Part shown: positions 7,483-16,517 of the stretch, piece after piece | How positions within the stretch are numbered: the first letter of the stretch is position 1 | How the letters are laid out: each line of letters begins with the position of its first letter | DNA from: Dysosmobacter welbionis | GTDB lineage: Bacteria; Bacillota; Clostridia; Oscillospirales; Oscillospiraceae | NCBI RefSeq assembly: GCF_005121165.3 | Contig: NZ_CP034413.3 | Span: 1,922,001 to 1,986,000, forward strand | Length of the DNA: 64,000 nt | Reading direction: 5' to 3' | Position numbers and translations under genes: made by a program | The notes under the pieces: generated by a model | What the model was told of the DNA's origin: nothing | What the model saw: only the letters and a program-made list of their open reading frames with translations | Databases searched by the model: none

Positions 7483-9433
7483 CGCCACGCTGTTCCGCAA
7501 GAACCTGACCCGGTTCTGGCCGCTGTGGGGCCTGGCGTCCTTTATCGGCGCTCTGTTCCCTCTGGCGGTGCTGCTGGATATGGTGCACCGGGGCTGGAAC
7601 GTCCTCTCCGCACCGGACTTCACCGGTATGTACTATGATGCGGTGAGCGCCGTGCCCGTCATCAATCTGGTCTACGCCGCCCTCTGTGCCATGGCGGTGT
7701 GGAGCTATCTATACAACGCCCGCAGCGTGGGGCTGATGCACACCCTGCCTATCCGGCGGGAAGGGCTGTTCCTCACCAACTTCCTCTCCGGCCTCTCCAT
7801 GACCCTGATTCCCTACGCGGTCACCGGGGTCCTGTGCGTCGTGGTCTCCCTGTGCGGCGGGGCCTTTGACGCCAAGGGGCTGGCCGTCACCGTCCTGGCA
7901 GTGCTGGGTGAGAGCTTCTTCTACTTCTCCAGCGCCACCTTCGTGGCCTTCATCACCGGCAACGCCTTTACCATGCCGCCGCTGTACGCCCTGCTCCACT
8001 TCCTGGCGGTGCTGCTGGACTGGCTGATCTCCTCCTTCGCCCAAGGGTTCATCTTCGGCTTTTCCACTTATTACACCGGGGTGGTGGAATGGCTCTCCCC
8101 CACCGTGTATCTGGTCAACAACGTCCGGTGCGCCCGGCAGTATGTGGAGGTCCAGCAGACGTTCCCCGATGGAACGCCTTACACCTCCCGCCTTTTGACC
8201 TCCGCAGACCTGGAGAGCTTCTGGCTGATCGGCGTCTACGCCCTGGTAGGACTGGCGCTGGCTGCCCTGGCCCTCATCCTCTACCGCAGGCGCCGCAGTG
8301 AGACCGCCGGCGACGTGGTGGCCGTGGGCTGGCTGCGGCCGGTGTTCCGGTACGGTGTGGCAGGGCTCTGTGCCCTGCTGGGCGGCCAGTTCCTCTACTC
8401 CCTGTTCTGGTATGGCTTCCAGCAGGGGGAATACTACGACACGCTGCCCATGGTGGTCTGCCTGCTGGCGGCAGGGGCCATCGGGTATTACGGCGCCTCC
8501 ATGCTGCTGGCCAAGGCCTTCAAGGTGTTCCGGGGCAGCTGGAAGGGCCTGGGCATTGTGCTGGCGGGCTGTGCCCTGGTCTGCTGTGTGCTGCATTTCG
8601 ACCTGCTGGGTGTGGCGGACCGGGTGCCGGAGGCCTCCCAGATCCAGACCCTGGAGATCCGGATTGCCGACAACACCTACACGCTCACGCCGGAGAAGGA
8701 CGCGGACCTGCTGGAGCAGGTCAGGGCCCTCCATCAAACGGTGGTTGCCGACGAATCCTATGTTCGGGAGATGGAGGCCCGCAGATCTTCCACCTGGTCT
8801 GAGGATGAGACCCCCAACACGGCATACACCGGCCTGAATCTCACCTATACTCTGAAAAGCGGCACCCGGATAGACCGCTGGTACTCCCTGCTCATTACCC
8901 GGGACCGACTGGCCCAGCCAGAGACCTATGATTATCTGCTGGACCAGTTCGTGAACAGCGATACTGTAAAAGCCCGGCGCCTCCATCTGGATGACGATTT
9001 CTGGACGGTGAGCGGCGGCAGCCTGTACATTGACACTCGTGGCGAGGGCTACGAACTGGGCAGCCGGGAGGGTGACGCCATTCTCAAGGCAGTGGGCCGG
9101 GATCTGACCGCCGGGAACTGGGGGGATTACGACTGGTTCTCCGGCGACAGCGGCAGCAGCTATGCCATGGACCTGGGGCTGGACTTTGAAAGTGCAGACA
9201 AGGAGCGTTACGACTGGATCTCTGTCCATGTGACCCCTGCCATGACGGAGACGGTGGACTGCCTGGAGCGCCTCGGCCTGGTGACGAGGGCAGATCTCGT
9301 CACCTACCGGCAGCTGTATCCGGAGGACTATGGGGCGGACGGCTCCTCCATCTGGCAGGAGGTTCCGCACACGGGTGAGAATGCGGTGGTCTACACGGAG
9401 GACACCACTTCCGCCATGGTCTCCCCGGCATGA
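7457..9433 (+). CDS. ABC transporter permease, large ABC-2 type
   Basis: A 658-residue membrane protein that pairs with the preceding ATPase. The N-terminal half has about six hydrophobic segments (for example GLASFIGALFPLAVLL, VINLVYAALCAMAVWSYLY, ALLHFLAVLLDWLISSF), then a segment at LVGLALAALALILYRRRR, further helices near residues 300-385, and a C-terminal extracytoplasmic domain of about 250 residues rich in Tyr, Asp and Ser. This topology resembles YtrC/DUF6449-type permeases. The ATG at 7457 follows GGAGGTG by 6 nt and overlaps the ATPase gene by 26 nt; an in-frame ATG at 7436 lacks a comparable site. The transported substrate is unknown. Confidence 0.85.
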   Translation: MQSKTSYFNATLFRKNLTRFWPLWGLASFIGALFPLAVLLDMVHRGWNVLSAPDFTGMYYDAVSAVPVINLVYAALCAMAVWSYLYNARSVGLMHTLPIRREGLFLTNFLSGLSMTLIPYAVTGVLCVVVSLCGGAFDAKGLAVTVLAVLGESFFYFSSATFVAFITGNAFTMPPLYALLHFLAVLLDWLISSFAQGFIFGFSTYYTGVVEWLSPTVYLVNNVRCARQYVEVQQTFPDGTPYTSRLLTSADLESFWLIGVYALVGLALAALALILYRRRRSETAGDVVAVGWLRPVFRYGVAGLCALLGGQFLYSLFWYGFQQGEYYDTLPMVVCLLAAGAIGYYGASMLLAKAFKVFRGSWKGLGIVLAGCALVCCVLHFDLLGVADRVPEASQIQTLEIRIADNTYTLTPEKDADLLEQVRALHQTVVADESYVREMEARRSSTWSEDETPNTAYTGLNLTYTLKSGTRIDRWYSLLITRDRLAQPETYDYLLDQFVNSDTVKARRLHLDDDFWTVSGGSLYIDTRGEGYELGSREGDAILKAVGRDLTAGNWGDYDWFSGDSGSSYAMDLGLDFESADKERYDWISVHVTPAMTETVDCLERLGLVTRADLVTYRQLYPEDYGADGSSIWQEVPHTGENAVVYTEDTTSAMVSPA

Positions 9434-10080
9434 GGGGGGCAAGAACGCGGCGGCGCCGGAATCCCCGTTTTGCCGCTTTATGCCTGCTGCTGATCTTTGC
9501 CGCTGTGGGCGCCGCCGTCTGGCTGTGGGCCGGCCGGGGCCTTCCGGGAGAGGGCGTGGAGGTGCCGGACTATGTGCAGGCGGACCTCCTCACCGTGAAC
9601 CCCTGGTCCCGGCCCGGCACGCCCCTGGAGAAGATCGATGGGATTGTGATCCACTACGTGGGCAACCCCGGCACCACGGCGAAGGCCAACCGGAACTACT
9701 TTGAATCCCTGTCCTCTGGGGAGACGGAGACATACGCCTCCAGCCACTTCATCGTGGGGCTGGAGGGTGAGGTCATCCAGTGCATTCCCCTGACGGAGAT
9801 CGCCTACGCCTCCAATATCCGCAACGAGGACACCGTGGCCATCGAGGTCTGCCACCCGGACGAGACCGGGGCATTCTCCCCGGCCGCCTACCAGCAGGTG
9901 GTGGAGCTGACGGCCTGGCTGTGCCGGACCTTCGATCTGGATCCGGACACTGATGTGATCCGCCACTACGACGTGACGGAGAAGCTGTGTCCCCTCTATT
10001 ATGTGGAGCATCCGGATGCCTGGGATGCCTTCCGGGCAGACGTTGCAGCAGAGATGGAGCGCCAGACCGAAGTCTCCTGA
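9430..10080 (+). CDS. Membrane-anchored N-acetylmuramoyl-L-alanine amidase
   Basis: A 216-residue protein with a basic start (MRGARTRRRRNPRF), one transmembrane segment (residues 14-36) and an Amidase_2/PGRP-type domain. Zinc and catalytic positions are visible: GIVIHYVGN (His), SSHFIVG, and HYDVTEKLCPL (His plus Cys). It would cleave the lactyl-amide bond between muramic acid and the stem peptide. The ATG overlaps the permease stop (ATGA), so it belongs to the GntR-ABC operon. That suggests the whole operon serves envelope maintenance or cell-wall stress, which is inference. Confidence 0.88.
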   Translation: MRGARTRRRRNPRFAALCLLLIFAAVGAAVWLWAGRGLPGEGVEVPDYVQADLLTVNPWSRPGTPLEKIDGIVIHYVGNPGTTAKANRNYFESLSSGETETYASSHFIVGLEGEVIQCIPLTEIAYASNIRNEDTVAIEVCHPDETGAFSPAAYQQVVELTAWLCRTFDLDPDTDVIRHYDVTEKLCPLYYVEHPDAWDAFRADVAAEMERQTEVS

Positions 10081-10182
10081 CACGGAGCTTCAAAAATTTT
10101 TTGGTCCTCCGTGAAACAAAACGGCATTCTTGATCGTCTTATAAAGCAGAGGGAGATTTTACATCAAAGGGGGCCTTTTTCC

Positions 10183-10353
10183 ATGGAGCAAAATCCGGCT
10201 GCCGCCACGCTCTGGCGCATGTGGGTGGATACCAAGCGGCGCATTGTCTCCTTCCACGAGGAGAAGGACTGCCAGCTGCTGGAGTTCCGCAGCCACGAGA
10301 TGTTTTTGAGCTGCGTGGACCAATACGCCTGCAAGCAATACCGTTATCAATGA
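10183..10353 (+). CDS. Small protein of unknown function
   Basis: Fifty-six residues, MEQNPAAATLWRMWVDTKRR at the start and a C-terminal half rich in aromatic residues, His and two Cys (SCVDQYACKQYRYQ). I do not recognise a family. The ATG at 10183 was chosen because AAAGGGGG lies about 9 nt upstream; a GTG at 10111 in the same frame has no ribosome site. The upstream spacer (10081-10113) holds an inverted repeat CACGGAG/CTCCGTG around an A/T-rich loop. The cytoplasmic-looking composition, IVSFHEEKDCQLLEFRSHEMF, suggests a compact alpha/beta fold. Confidence 0.65.
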   Translation: MEQNPAAATLWRMWVDTKRRIVSFHEEKDCQLLEFRSHEMFLSCVDQYACKQYRYQ

Positions 10354-10416
10354 CCCTGCGGGGCCTTTTCGTCCATATCCCGGCGGCTTCAGCCGCCTAA
10401 GGAGGCTTTTTGATCC

Positions 10417-11751
10417 ATGTGGCAAAAACGCGGGCCAGCACTGCTGTGTCTCCTGCTGGCCACCGCACTGACGGTCTTTGCCGCCGCCCGCTCCCCCGCC
10501 GCTCCGCCCGGCGAAGTCCCTCCTCCGCAGACGCTGGAGGAGGAATCCCTGCTCTATGAAGAGACGCCGGTCCAGATTATCTCCCTGTTGGACCTGGAGC
10601 CGGTGGATACCCGGGCGTCTGCCAATCCCGTCCGGGTGGGGGGCGGCACCCTGGACCCTGTGGACCAGGCGGAGATGGCATCCGTTCTGGCGGAATGTAC
10701 ATTAAAAGACAACACCATCGTCAGGCTCTACGTTACAGCGGAGGGCCTGATCGATGGCGCTTTTTTGCGCCCTGGCGCCGGGTGGATCCGATTTGCCCGC
10801 CTGTACCGCGGCGCGGACCAGGGCCCCAATTACGCGGAAACCGCCGCCCTTACCGCCTGCTCCGGTATTCTGGGGCACGATGGCTTTCTGCTGCGGACCG
10901 ACGGGCACTGCTCCGGCGTTTACTCCTATGATTACTACTGGTTCGACACTGCCGGGGACTTGCAGGTCCTCACCGCCAGGATGGACCCGGTGGCCCTGGA
11001 CCTGGACGGGGACGGAACGGCGGAACTGGTCTGGGAGATCGCCGAGTGGCAGGGCGCGTTTTCCTTTTACTTCCGGCGGACAGACGGCGCCATCTGTTGT
11101 GTGACGCCGTCCGAATACATCGACGCATCGGGCCTGTTCCTGGCTGCGGTGGAGCAGGAGGGGCCCGGCCCGGTCCGGCTGATCTACCGCTATCACGGCA
11201 CGGACGAGGATCAGGAACAGTTCTGCGCCGTGACGTTTCGGGACGGTGCCCTGGAGATTGAGATGGACCTTGTCTATGTCCCGGCCTCGCTGGAAGACAC
11301 AGTCCCCCTTTCAGATCCCACAGCTGGCGGGGCCGCCCTGCCCCATGTGTCCATTACCGGCCCCGACGGCTGGACCATGGACGGTGCCGGGGAGGCGGCC
11401 TATCTGGATCTCTGGTCCCTTCTCTGGAACAGCCCATATCCCTCCTCGAAGGGGGCGGTGATCGTCCCCACCGATGCGCCGCTGGATGCGGAGACCACCT
11501 ATACCGTCACCTTCTCCGATCCGCAGGCCGGGAACTCCTTTTCCTGGTCCCTGGACGCCGAGGGCATCTGCCGCCTGGACGGCATAGAGGGCAACTGCCG
11601 GATGGTGTCCACCGGTGTCGGCTCCCTGCCCGCATACTGTCACGATGTGCTGGAGCTCTACTGCCGGGCCAGCCGCACCGCCCGGAACTATGACGCGCAG
11701 GGCCGATGGCTGGGATGGGATTTGGTCCCGGATACGGTCGCCCCGGGCTAA
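10417..11751 (+). CDS. Secreted protein of unknown function
   Basis: This 444-residue protein has a signal peptide (MWQKRGPALLCLLLATALTVFAAA) and a Pro/Glu-rich linker to about residue 45. The remainder shows short beta-like repeats; the phrase VALDLDGDGTAELVWEIAEW resembles the Asp-rich FG-GAP/VCBS calcium-loop pattern. No Cys lipobox is present at the cleavage site. AGGAGG lies 11 nt before the ATG. It is the last gene before the Ile T-box promoter. I cannot assign a function; an extracellular calcium-stabilised beta protein is the most that can be said. Confidence 0.8.
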   Translation: MWQKRGPALLCLLLATALTVFAAARSPAAPPGEVPPPQTLEEESLLYEETPVQIISLLDLEPVDTRASANPVRVGGGTLDPVDQAEMASVLAECTLKDNTIVRLYVTAEGLIDGAFLRPGAGWIRFARLYRGADQGPNYAETAALTACSGILGHDGFLLRTDGHCSGVYSYDYYWFDTAGDLQVLTARMDPVALDLDGDGTAELVWEIAEWQGAFSFYFRRTDGAICCVTPSEYIDASGLFLAAVEQEGPGPVRLIYRYHGTDEDQEQFCAVTFRDGALEIEMDLVYVPASLEDTVPLSDPTAGGAALPHVSITGPDGWTMDGAGEAAYLDLWSLLWNSPYPSSKGAVIVPTDAPLDAETTYTVTFSDPQAGNSFSWSLDAEGICRLDGIEGNCRMVSTGVGSLPAYCHDVLELYCRASRTARNYDAQGRWLGWDLVPDTVAPG

Positions 11752-11777
11752 AACGGGTATCTTTTGCAAAAACCGCC

Positions 11778-11805
11778 TTGACAAACGGCGAAAATGTGAT
11801 ACGAT
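11778..11805 (+). promoter_or_regulatory. Promoter of the ileS T-box operon
   Basis: TTGACA (11778-11783), 16 nt, TACGAT (11800-11805), about 27 nt after the stop of the preceding gene. Confidence 0.65.
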
Positions 11806-11811
11806 AGTCCG

Positions 11812-12095
11812 GTAAATGGAACATTCCGGCGTGGAAAAGGACGAGTAACCGGCATCCCTCCTGCAAAGAGAGCCGCCGTTTGGTGCAAGGCGGACGGGAG
11901 CTGCGGCGAAAATCACCTTGGAGCCTCCTGCTGAAAGACGACGCGAGTAAGCGTGGACGATTGATGCCCGTTACAGCATCGGCCCGTGGCAGCGGGCTGT
12001 GAGGGGCTGTTTCCCGCAAGGGCGCAGCAGCGAGAGTGGTACCGCAGAGTGTTTGCAAACGCTTTGTCTCTTGAAAAAGAGGCAAGGCGTTTTTG
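11812..12095 (+). promoter_or_regulatory. T-box leader, isoleucine specifier
   Basis: A canonical T-box leader. The specifier codon is ATC (11912-11914), in the context GAAAATCACC followed by TTGGAGCC, which aligns with the glycine leader in this window. The T-box sequence GAGTGGTACCGCAG is at 12033-12047. A 13-bp terminator stem (12058-12070 with 12078-12090) is followed by TTTTT. Uncharged tRNA-Ile would stabilise the antiterminator and allow transcription of two zinc-ribbon genes and ileS. Confidence 0.93.
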
Positions 12096-12119
12096 TTTTC
12101 TGAAGGGATGTGTATTCTG

Positions 12120-12380
12120 GTGAAATGCCCAAACTGCGGAAAGGAAATGGAAGAGGGAACTCTGCACACCCGGAATTACCCTTTCTGGACGCAGCAGGAG
12201 CTCCGATTCTTTCGGGCCCCCACAGACACCGTGGAGCTGGGCCCCATTGGCGATGACACCACCAGCGTGTTTACACGGGATCCGTTCCCGGAATTTCCCC
12301 ATGCCATGCTCTGCCGGGAATGCGGCCTTGTCACCTTCCCGTGCAGCTTGATTGAAACCTCCAAAAAAGATAGCAAATAG
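12120..12380 (+). CDS. Small zinc-ribbon protein (DUF6487-like), copy 1
   Basis: Reading from the GTG at 12120 gives MKCPNCGKEMEEG, then a middle of about 55 residues and a second CxxC (CRECG), so one treble-clef or zinc-ribbon unit is likely. It resembles the DUF6487 (PF20097) family as I remember it. An in-frame ATG at 12108 is possible but lies directly on the GAAGGG site, whereas the GTG matches the paralogue's start. It is the first gene after the Ile T-box terminator, so its expression should rise when isoleucyl-tRNA is short. Function unknown. Confidence 0.75.
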   Translation: MKCPNCGKEMEEGTLHTRNYPFWTQQELRFFRAPTDTVELGPIGDDTTSVFTRDPFPEFPHAMLCRECGLVTFPCSLIETSKKDSK

Positions 12381-12402
12381 GAGCTGGAACAGGAGGAGCT
12401 TT

Positions 12403-12606
12403 ATGAAGTGTCCGTATTGTCAGCAGCAAATGCAGGAGGGCTTTCTCAGCAGCCGCTCCCCCGTTTTCTGGTCAGAGGAGGTGTCAGGCCTTCCCCTTCC
12501 CGCCAGGAAGGGAGATTTGCTTCTGGGTGGAAAGCTGGGGCTGGTTGTCCGCCCCCGGGCTTACCTCTGCCGGAGCTGTAAAACCGTCATTACCCAATAT
12601 CAATAA
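12403..12606 (+). CDS. Small zinc-ribbon protein (DUF6487-like), copy 2
   Basis: A 67-residue paralogue of the preceding gene: MKCPYCQQQMQEGFLSS at the start and CRSCKTVI near the end supply two CxxC pairs. The ATG at 12403 has AGGAGGAG about 5 nt upstream. It lies 36 nt before ileS and inside the same T-box transcription unit. Tandem paralogues of different length (87 and 67 residues) with the same Cys spacing pattern suggest duplication. Role unknown; an RNA- or metal-linked helper is only a guess. Confidence 0.78.
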   Translation: MKCPYCQQQMQEGFLSSRSPVFWSEEVSGLPLPARKGDLLLGGKLGLVVRPRAYLCRSCKTVITQYQ

Positions 12607-12642
12607 AAATTCAGCAAACAGAATGGAAATAGGAGGAAAGAT

Positions 12643-15450
12643 ATGGACTACAACAAGACCATCAATCTGCCCAAGACCGACTTCCCCATGCGGGCGGGCC
12701 TGCCCAAGCGGGAGCCGGAGATGCTCAAGCGCTGGCAGGAGCAGGACGTGTACAACGAGCTGCTGAAGAAGAACGAGGGCAAGCCCCTCTTCAATCTCCA
12801 CGACGGCCCGCCCTTTTCCAACGGCGGCATCCACATGGGCACCGCCATGAACAAGGCCCTCAAGGATATCATCACCCGATCCTACGCCATGCGGGGCTAC
12901 TACACCCCCTATATCCCCGGCTGGGACAACCACGGTATGCCCATCGAGTCCGCCATTATCAAGCAGAACAAGCTGAACCACAAGGCTATGAGCATTCCGG
13001 ACTTCCGCTCCGCCTGCCATGACTTTGCCCAGCATTATGTGGGCGTGCAGATGGACGCCTTCAAGCGCATGGGCGTCATCGGCGACTGGGAGCACCCCTA
13101 CCTCACCATGAACCCCGGCTTTGAGGCTGAGGAGGTGAAGGTGTTCGGTGCCATGTACAAGAAGGGCTATATCTACAAGGATTTCAAGCCCGTCTACTGG
13201 TGCCCCCACGACGAGACCGCCCTGGCGGAGGCGGAGATCGAGTATCAGGACGACCCTTGCACCACTGTGTATGTGAAGTTCCCCATGCACGACGATTGCG
13301 GAAAGCTTTCCGGTTATGACAAGCTGTTCTTCGTGATCTGGACCACCACCATCTGGACCCTGCCGGGCAACCTGGCCATCGCCCTGCATCCCGACGAGTC
13401 CTACGCTGTGGTGAAGGCCCCCAACGGCGAGGCCTATATCATGGCCGAGGCTTTGGTGGAGAAGGTCATGCACTTGGGCGGCTTCGACACCTGGGAGGTG
13501 GCGGAGACCCATCCCGGCGCCTTCTTTGAGAACATGCTGGCGGACCACCCCTTCCTGCCCAAGACCTCCCGCCTGCTGCTGGCGGATTACGTCACCATGG
13601 ACTCCGGCACCGGCTGCGTCCACACGGCCCCCGGCTTCGGCGCGGATGACTACGAGACCTGCAAGCGCTACGGCGTGGAGATGGTAGTTCCCGTGGACGA
13701 CCAGGGCCGCCACACGGAGTACGCCGGCAAGTACGCCGGTATGAAGACCGATGAGTCCAACCCCGTCATCCTGGCGGACATGAAGGAGAGCGGCATGCTC
13801 TTCGCCAGCGAGGACATCATCCACAGCTATCCCCACTGCTGGCGCTGCAAGGGCCCCATCATCTTCCGGGCCACGCCCCAGTGGTTCTGCTCCGTGGAGT
13901 CCTTCAAGGAACAGGCCGTCGCCGCGTGCGACGATGTGCGCTGGGTGCCCGGCTGGGGCATTGACCGGATGAAGTCCATGATCCGAGAGCGCAACGATTG
14001 GTGCATCTCCCGCCAGCGCAAGTGGGGCCTGCCCATTCCCGTGTTCTACTGCAAGGACTGCGGCAAGCCCATCTGCACCGATGAGACCATCGACGCCATC
14101 TCCAAGCTCTTCGCCGCCGAAGGCTCCAACGCCTGGTTCGCCAAGGAGGCGGAGGAGATCCTGCCGGAGGGCTTCGCCTGCCCCCACTGCGGTGCCAAAG
14201 CCGGCTTCACCAAGGAGACCGATACCCTGGACGGCTGGTTCGACTCCGGTTCCTCCCACTTCGCCGCCATGAAGAAGGACCAGGGCTTCTGGCCCGCCAC
14301 CATGTATCTGGAGGGCCTGGACCAGTACCGCGGCTGGTTCCAGTCGGCGCTGCTGACCGCCGTGGGCGCCTTCGGCCAGGGCGCGCCCTTCAAGGAGTGC
14401 GTCACCCACGGCTGGACCGTGGACGGCGAGGGCAGAGCCATGCACAAGTCCCTGGGCAATGGCATGGACCCGGCAGAGATCATCAACCAGTATGGCGCGG
14501 ACCTGCTGCGCCTGTGGGCCGCCAGCGCCGACTACCACGCCGACGTCCGCTGCTCTCACGAGATCTTCAAGCAGCTCAGCCAGAACTACCTCAAGTTCCG
14601 CAACACCGCCCGGTACTGCCTGGGCAATCTGGACGGCTTTGACGCCGACCAGCTGACGGCGCCCGCGGAGATGGAGGAACTGGACCGCTGGGCCGTCACC
14701 CGCCTGAACGCCCTGATGGAGAAGTGCGCCAAGGCGTACAACGACTATGAGTTCCTGGTGGTCACCCACGCGGTGAACGACTTCTGCGTGGTGGACATGT
14801 CCAACTTCTATCTGGACATCATCAAGGACCGTCTGTACTGCGAGGAAAAGGACGGCGCCAAGCGCCGCAGCGCCCAGACCGCCCTGTTCCTGATTCTGGA
14901 CACCATGACCAAGCTGATGGCCCCCATCCTGTGCTTCACCTGCGATGAGATCTGGCTCTCTATGCCCCACCGCAGCGGCGACGATGGTCGGAACGTGGTG
15001 TTCAACGACATGAACAAGCCCTTCACCGACTACGCCCTGGATGAGACCGCCATGGAGAAGTGGTCCGCCGTGGAAAAGCTGCGCGACGACGTGAACGCCG
15101 TGCTGGAGGCCGCCCGGGCCGAGAAGAAAATCGGCAAGGCCCTGGAGGCCCACGTGGCCCTCCACGCTGGGGACGACGCGGCGTCTGCCGCCCTGGTGCA
15201 GGTGATGGGCCTGAACCTGGCAGAGCTCTTCATCGTCTCCGACTGCCAGGTCTCCAGTGCGGAGCCCGATGCCGCCTCCACTGTGGGCCAGGGTGCCAAC
15301 TTCCCCGGCCTCACCGTGGAAGTCAGCGAGGCCAGAGGCGACAAGTGCGAGCGGTGCTGGATGCACAGCCCCACTGTGGGCGCCGACGCGGATCACCCCA
15401 CCCTCTGCGCCCGCTGCGCCGCCGTGGTGCGGAAACTCCCCCAGTTCTGA
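12643..15450 (+). CDS. ileS: Isoleucyl-tRNA synthetase
   Basis: A class I synthetase of 935 residues, close to the usual bacterial length. The HIGH box appears as GPPFSNGGIHMGTAMNKALK (residues about 56-75), the CP1 editing domain carries the TTTIWTLPGNLAIALHP motif, and the KMSKS position reads GRAMHKSLGN, a variant with His for Ser. The Trp-rich core GLDQYRGWFQSALL is typical. The C-terminus holds a zinc site (CERCWMHS ... LCARC). An AGGAGGAAAG site precedes the ATG. Expression is governed by the Ile T-box at 11812-12095. Confidence 0.98.
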   Translation: MDYNKTINLPKTDFPMRAGLPKREPEMLKRWQEQDVYNELLKKNEGKPLFNLHDGPPFSNGGIHMGTAMNKALKDIITRSYAMRGYYTPYIPGWDNHGMPIESAIIKQNKLNHKAMSIPDFRSACHDFAQHYVGVQMDAFKRMGVIGDWEHPYLTMNPGFEAEEVKVFGAMYKKGYIYKDFKPVYWCPHDETALAEAEIEYQDDPCTTVYVKFPMHDDCGKLSGYDKLFFVIWTTTIWTLPGNLAIALHPDESYAVVKAPNGEAYIMAEALVEKVMHLGGFDTWEVAETHPGAFFENMLADHPFLPKTSRLLLADYVTMDSGTGCVHTAPGFGADDYETCKRYGVEMVVPVDDQGRHTEYAGKYAGMKTDESNPVILADMKESGMLFASEDIIHSYPHCWRCKGPIIFRATPQWFCSVESFKEQAVAACDDVRWVPGWGIDRMKSMIRERNDWCISRQRKWGLPIPVFYCKDCGKPICTDETIDAISKLFAAEGSNAWFAKEAEEILPEGFACPHCGAKAGFTKETDTLDGWFDSGSSHFAAMKKDQGFWPATMYLEGLDQYRGWFQSALLTAVGAFGQGAPFKECVTHGWTVDGEGRAMHKSLGNGMDPAEIINQYGADLLRLWAASADYHADVRCSHEIFKQLSQNYLKFRNTARYCLGNLDGFDADQLTAPAEMEELDRWAVTRLNALMEKCAKAYNDYEFLVVTHAVNDFCVVDMSNFYLDIIKDRLYCEEKDGAKRRSAQTALFLILDTMTKLMAPILCFTCDEIWLSMPHRSGDDGRNVVFNDMNKPFTDYALDETAMEKWSAVEKLRDDVNAVLEAARAEKKIGKALEAHVALHAGDDAASAALVQVMGLNLAELFIVSDCQVSSAEPDAASTVGQGANFPGLTVEVSEARGDKCERCWMHSPTVGADADHPTLCARCAAVVRKLPQF

Positions 15451-15469
15451 CCATCCGAAAACAGCAGTC

Positions 15470-15502
15470 AAAAAGGTCCCGGCCATTGGCCGGGACCTTT
15501 TT
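15470..15502. terminator. Two-way terminator, ileS / dnaC
   Basis: AAAAAGGTCCCGGCC-ATT-GGCCGGGACCTTTTT: 15 bp perfect stem with A's on one side and T's on the other, between convergent ileS and dnaC. Confidence 0.95.
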
Positions 15503-15512
15503 CCATGTCGAT

Positions 15513-16511
15513 TCAATTCCCCCGGGCACGTTCCTTTTTCAGCTTCCGGATATCCTCTCCCGCAAAGGGCAGCAGGGTATATTCCCCTTCAATCCGGGAG
15601 GCGATCTGGGGCGTGTACCGCCGGGCCAGCTCTCCCGGCGTCAGGTTTGTGCTGATGATGGTGGAGCGGCGCTCCATCTGGCGGGTGTTGACAATCTGGT
15701 ACAGGGCGCTCTGAACGAAGGATGTGGTCATCTCGGATCCCAGATCGTCCAGAATCAGCAGATCGCAGTTCAGCACCCGCTCCACGTGGTCGTCGGCCTC
15801 CTCTTCCCGGGTGAACTTCTGCTGCTCGAATTGTGCAAAGATGTGGCCCGCGGTGTCATAAACCACCGAATGCCCCTTCTCGCTGACCTCCCGGGCAATG
15901 GCGGCGGAGAGGTGGGTCTTTCCCAGTCCGGGTGCGCCGAAGAGCAGGAGGTTCGCCGGGCGCTTGCCGAACTGGTGGGCAAAATCCGCGCAGATGTCGT
16001 AGATCATCTCCATGTGCTGCCGGACGGTGATGCCGATGTTCGGGTCATAGCGGTCCGGGTACCAGTCTGTGGAGAAGGTGTCAAAGCTCTGGTGCCCCAG
16101 GTCCAGCATCCGGGACAGCTCCTTCTGCTGCTCCCGGGCGTAATAGCCCCGCAGGCAGCGGCACACCCGGCCGTTGCGGTAGCCCGTGTCCCCGCAGAGG
16201 GCGCAGGCGGGCGTCTCCTCCAGAGCATCCTCCGGCAGGCCCATCTTCTGCAGAAGCTCCCGCTTCTCTGCCTGGAGGCTCAGATTTTCATCCCGCAGCA
16301 CTGCCACCGCGGACCGGGGGTCCGTGCCGTGGCGGAGCGCACTGGTGATGATGCGGCTCATGGTGGAGCGAAGCTCCCCGTCGATCTCCCGCAGGCGGGG
16401 CTGGCGGGCAAAAATCCGTTCCCGCCGCTCCTGATACTGGGCCTGCCGCCTCTGGCGGTCCTCCTCGAACCGCTGGAGGGCCAAGCGCATCACCTTTCCG
16501 TCATACGCCAC
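15513..16511 (-). CDS. dnaC: DnaC/DnaI-like helicase loader ATPase
   Basis: A 332-residue AAA+ protein of the IstB/DnaC group. The N-terminal helical part is followed by a Cys cluster (CALCGDTGYRNGRVCRC, residues 103-119) and the ATPase core: Walker A GAPGLGKTHL, Walker B CDLLILDDLG, sensor SIISTNL-like TIISTNLTPGELARRY. This layout is that of the Gram-positive helicase loader DnaI, with its zinc-binding N-terminal domain. It lies 6 nt after dnaD, in the same direction, matching the dnaD-dnaI partnership in primosome assembly. Confidence 0.92.
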   Translation of the reverse strand: MAYDGKVMRLALQRFEEDRQRRQAQYQERRERIFARQPRLREIDGELRSTMSRIITSALRHGTDPRSAVAVLRDENLSLQAEKRELLQKMGLPEDALEETPACALCGDTGYRNGRVCRCLRGYYAREQQKELSRMLDLGHQSFDTFSTDWYPDRYDPNIGITVRQHMEMIYDICADFAHQFGKRPANLLLFGAPGLGKTHLSAAIAREVSEKGHSVVYDTAGHIFAQFEQQKFTREEEADDHVERVLNCDLLILDDLGSEMTTSFVQSALYQIVNTRQMERRSTIISTNLTPGELARRYTPQIASRIEGEYTLLPFAGEDIRKLKKERARGN

Positions 16512-16517
16512 CGCTCA

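Noticed and set aside
10081-10182. Terminator after the amidase gene
   Set aside because: CACGGAG/CTCCGTG is only 7 bp around a 19-nt A/T loop and is not followed by a T-run.
12484-15516. Open frame of about 1,010 codons opposite ileS
   Set aside because: Same cause: antisense of a GC-rich conserved gene with low-complexity His/Gly/Leu composition.
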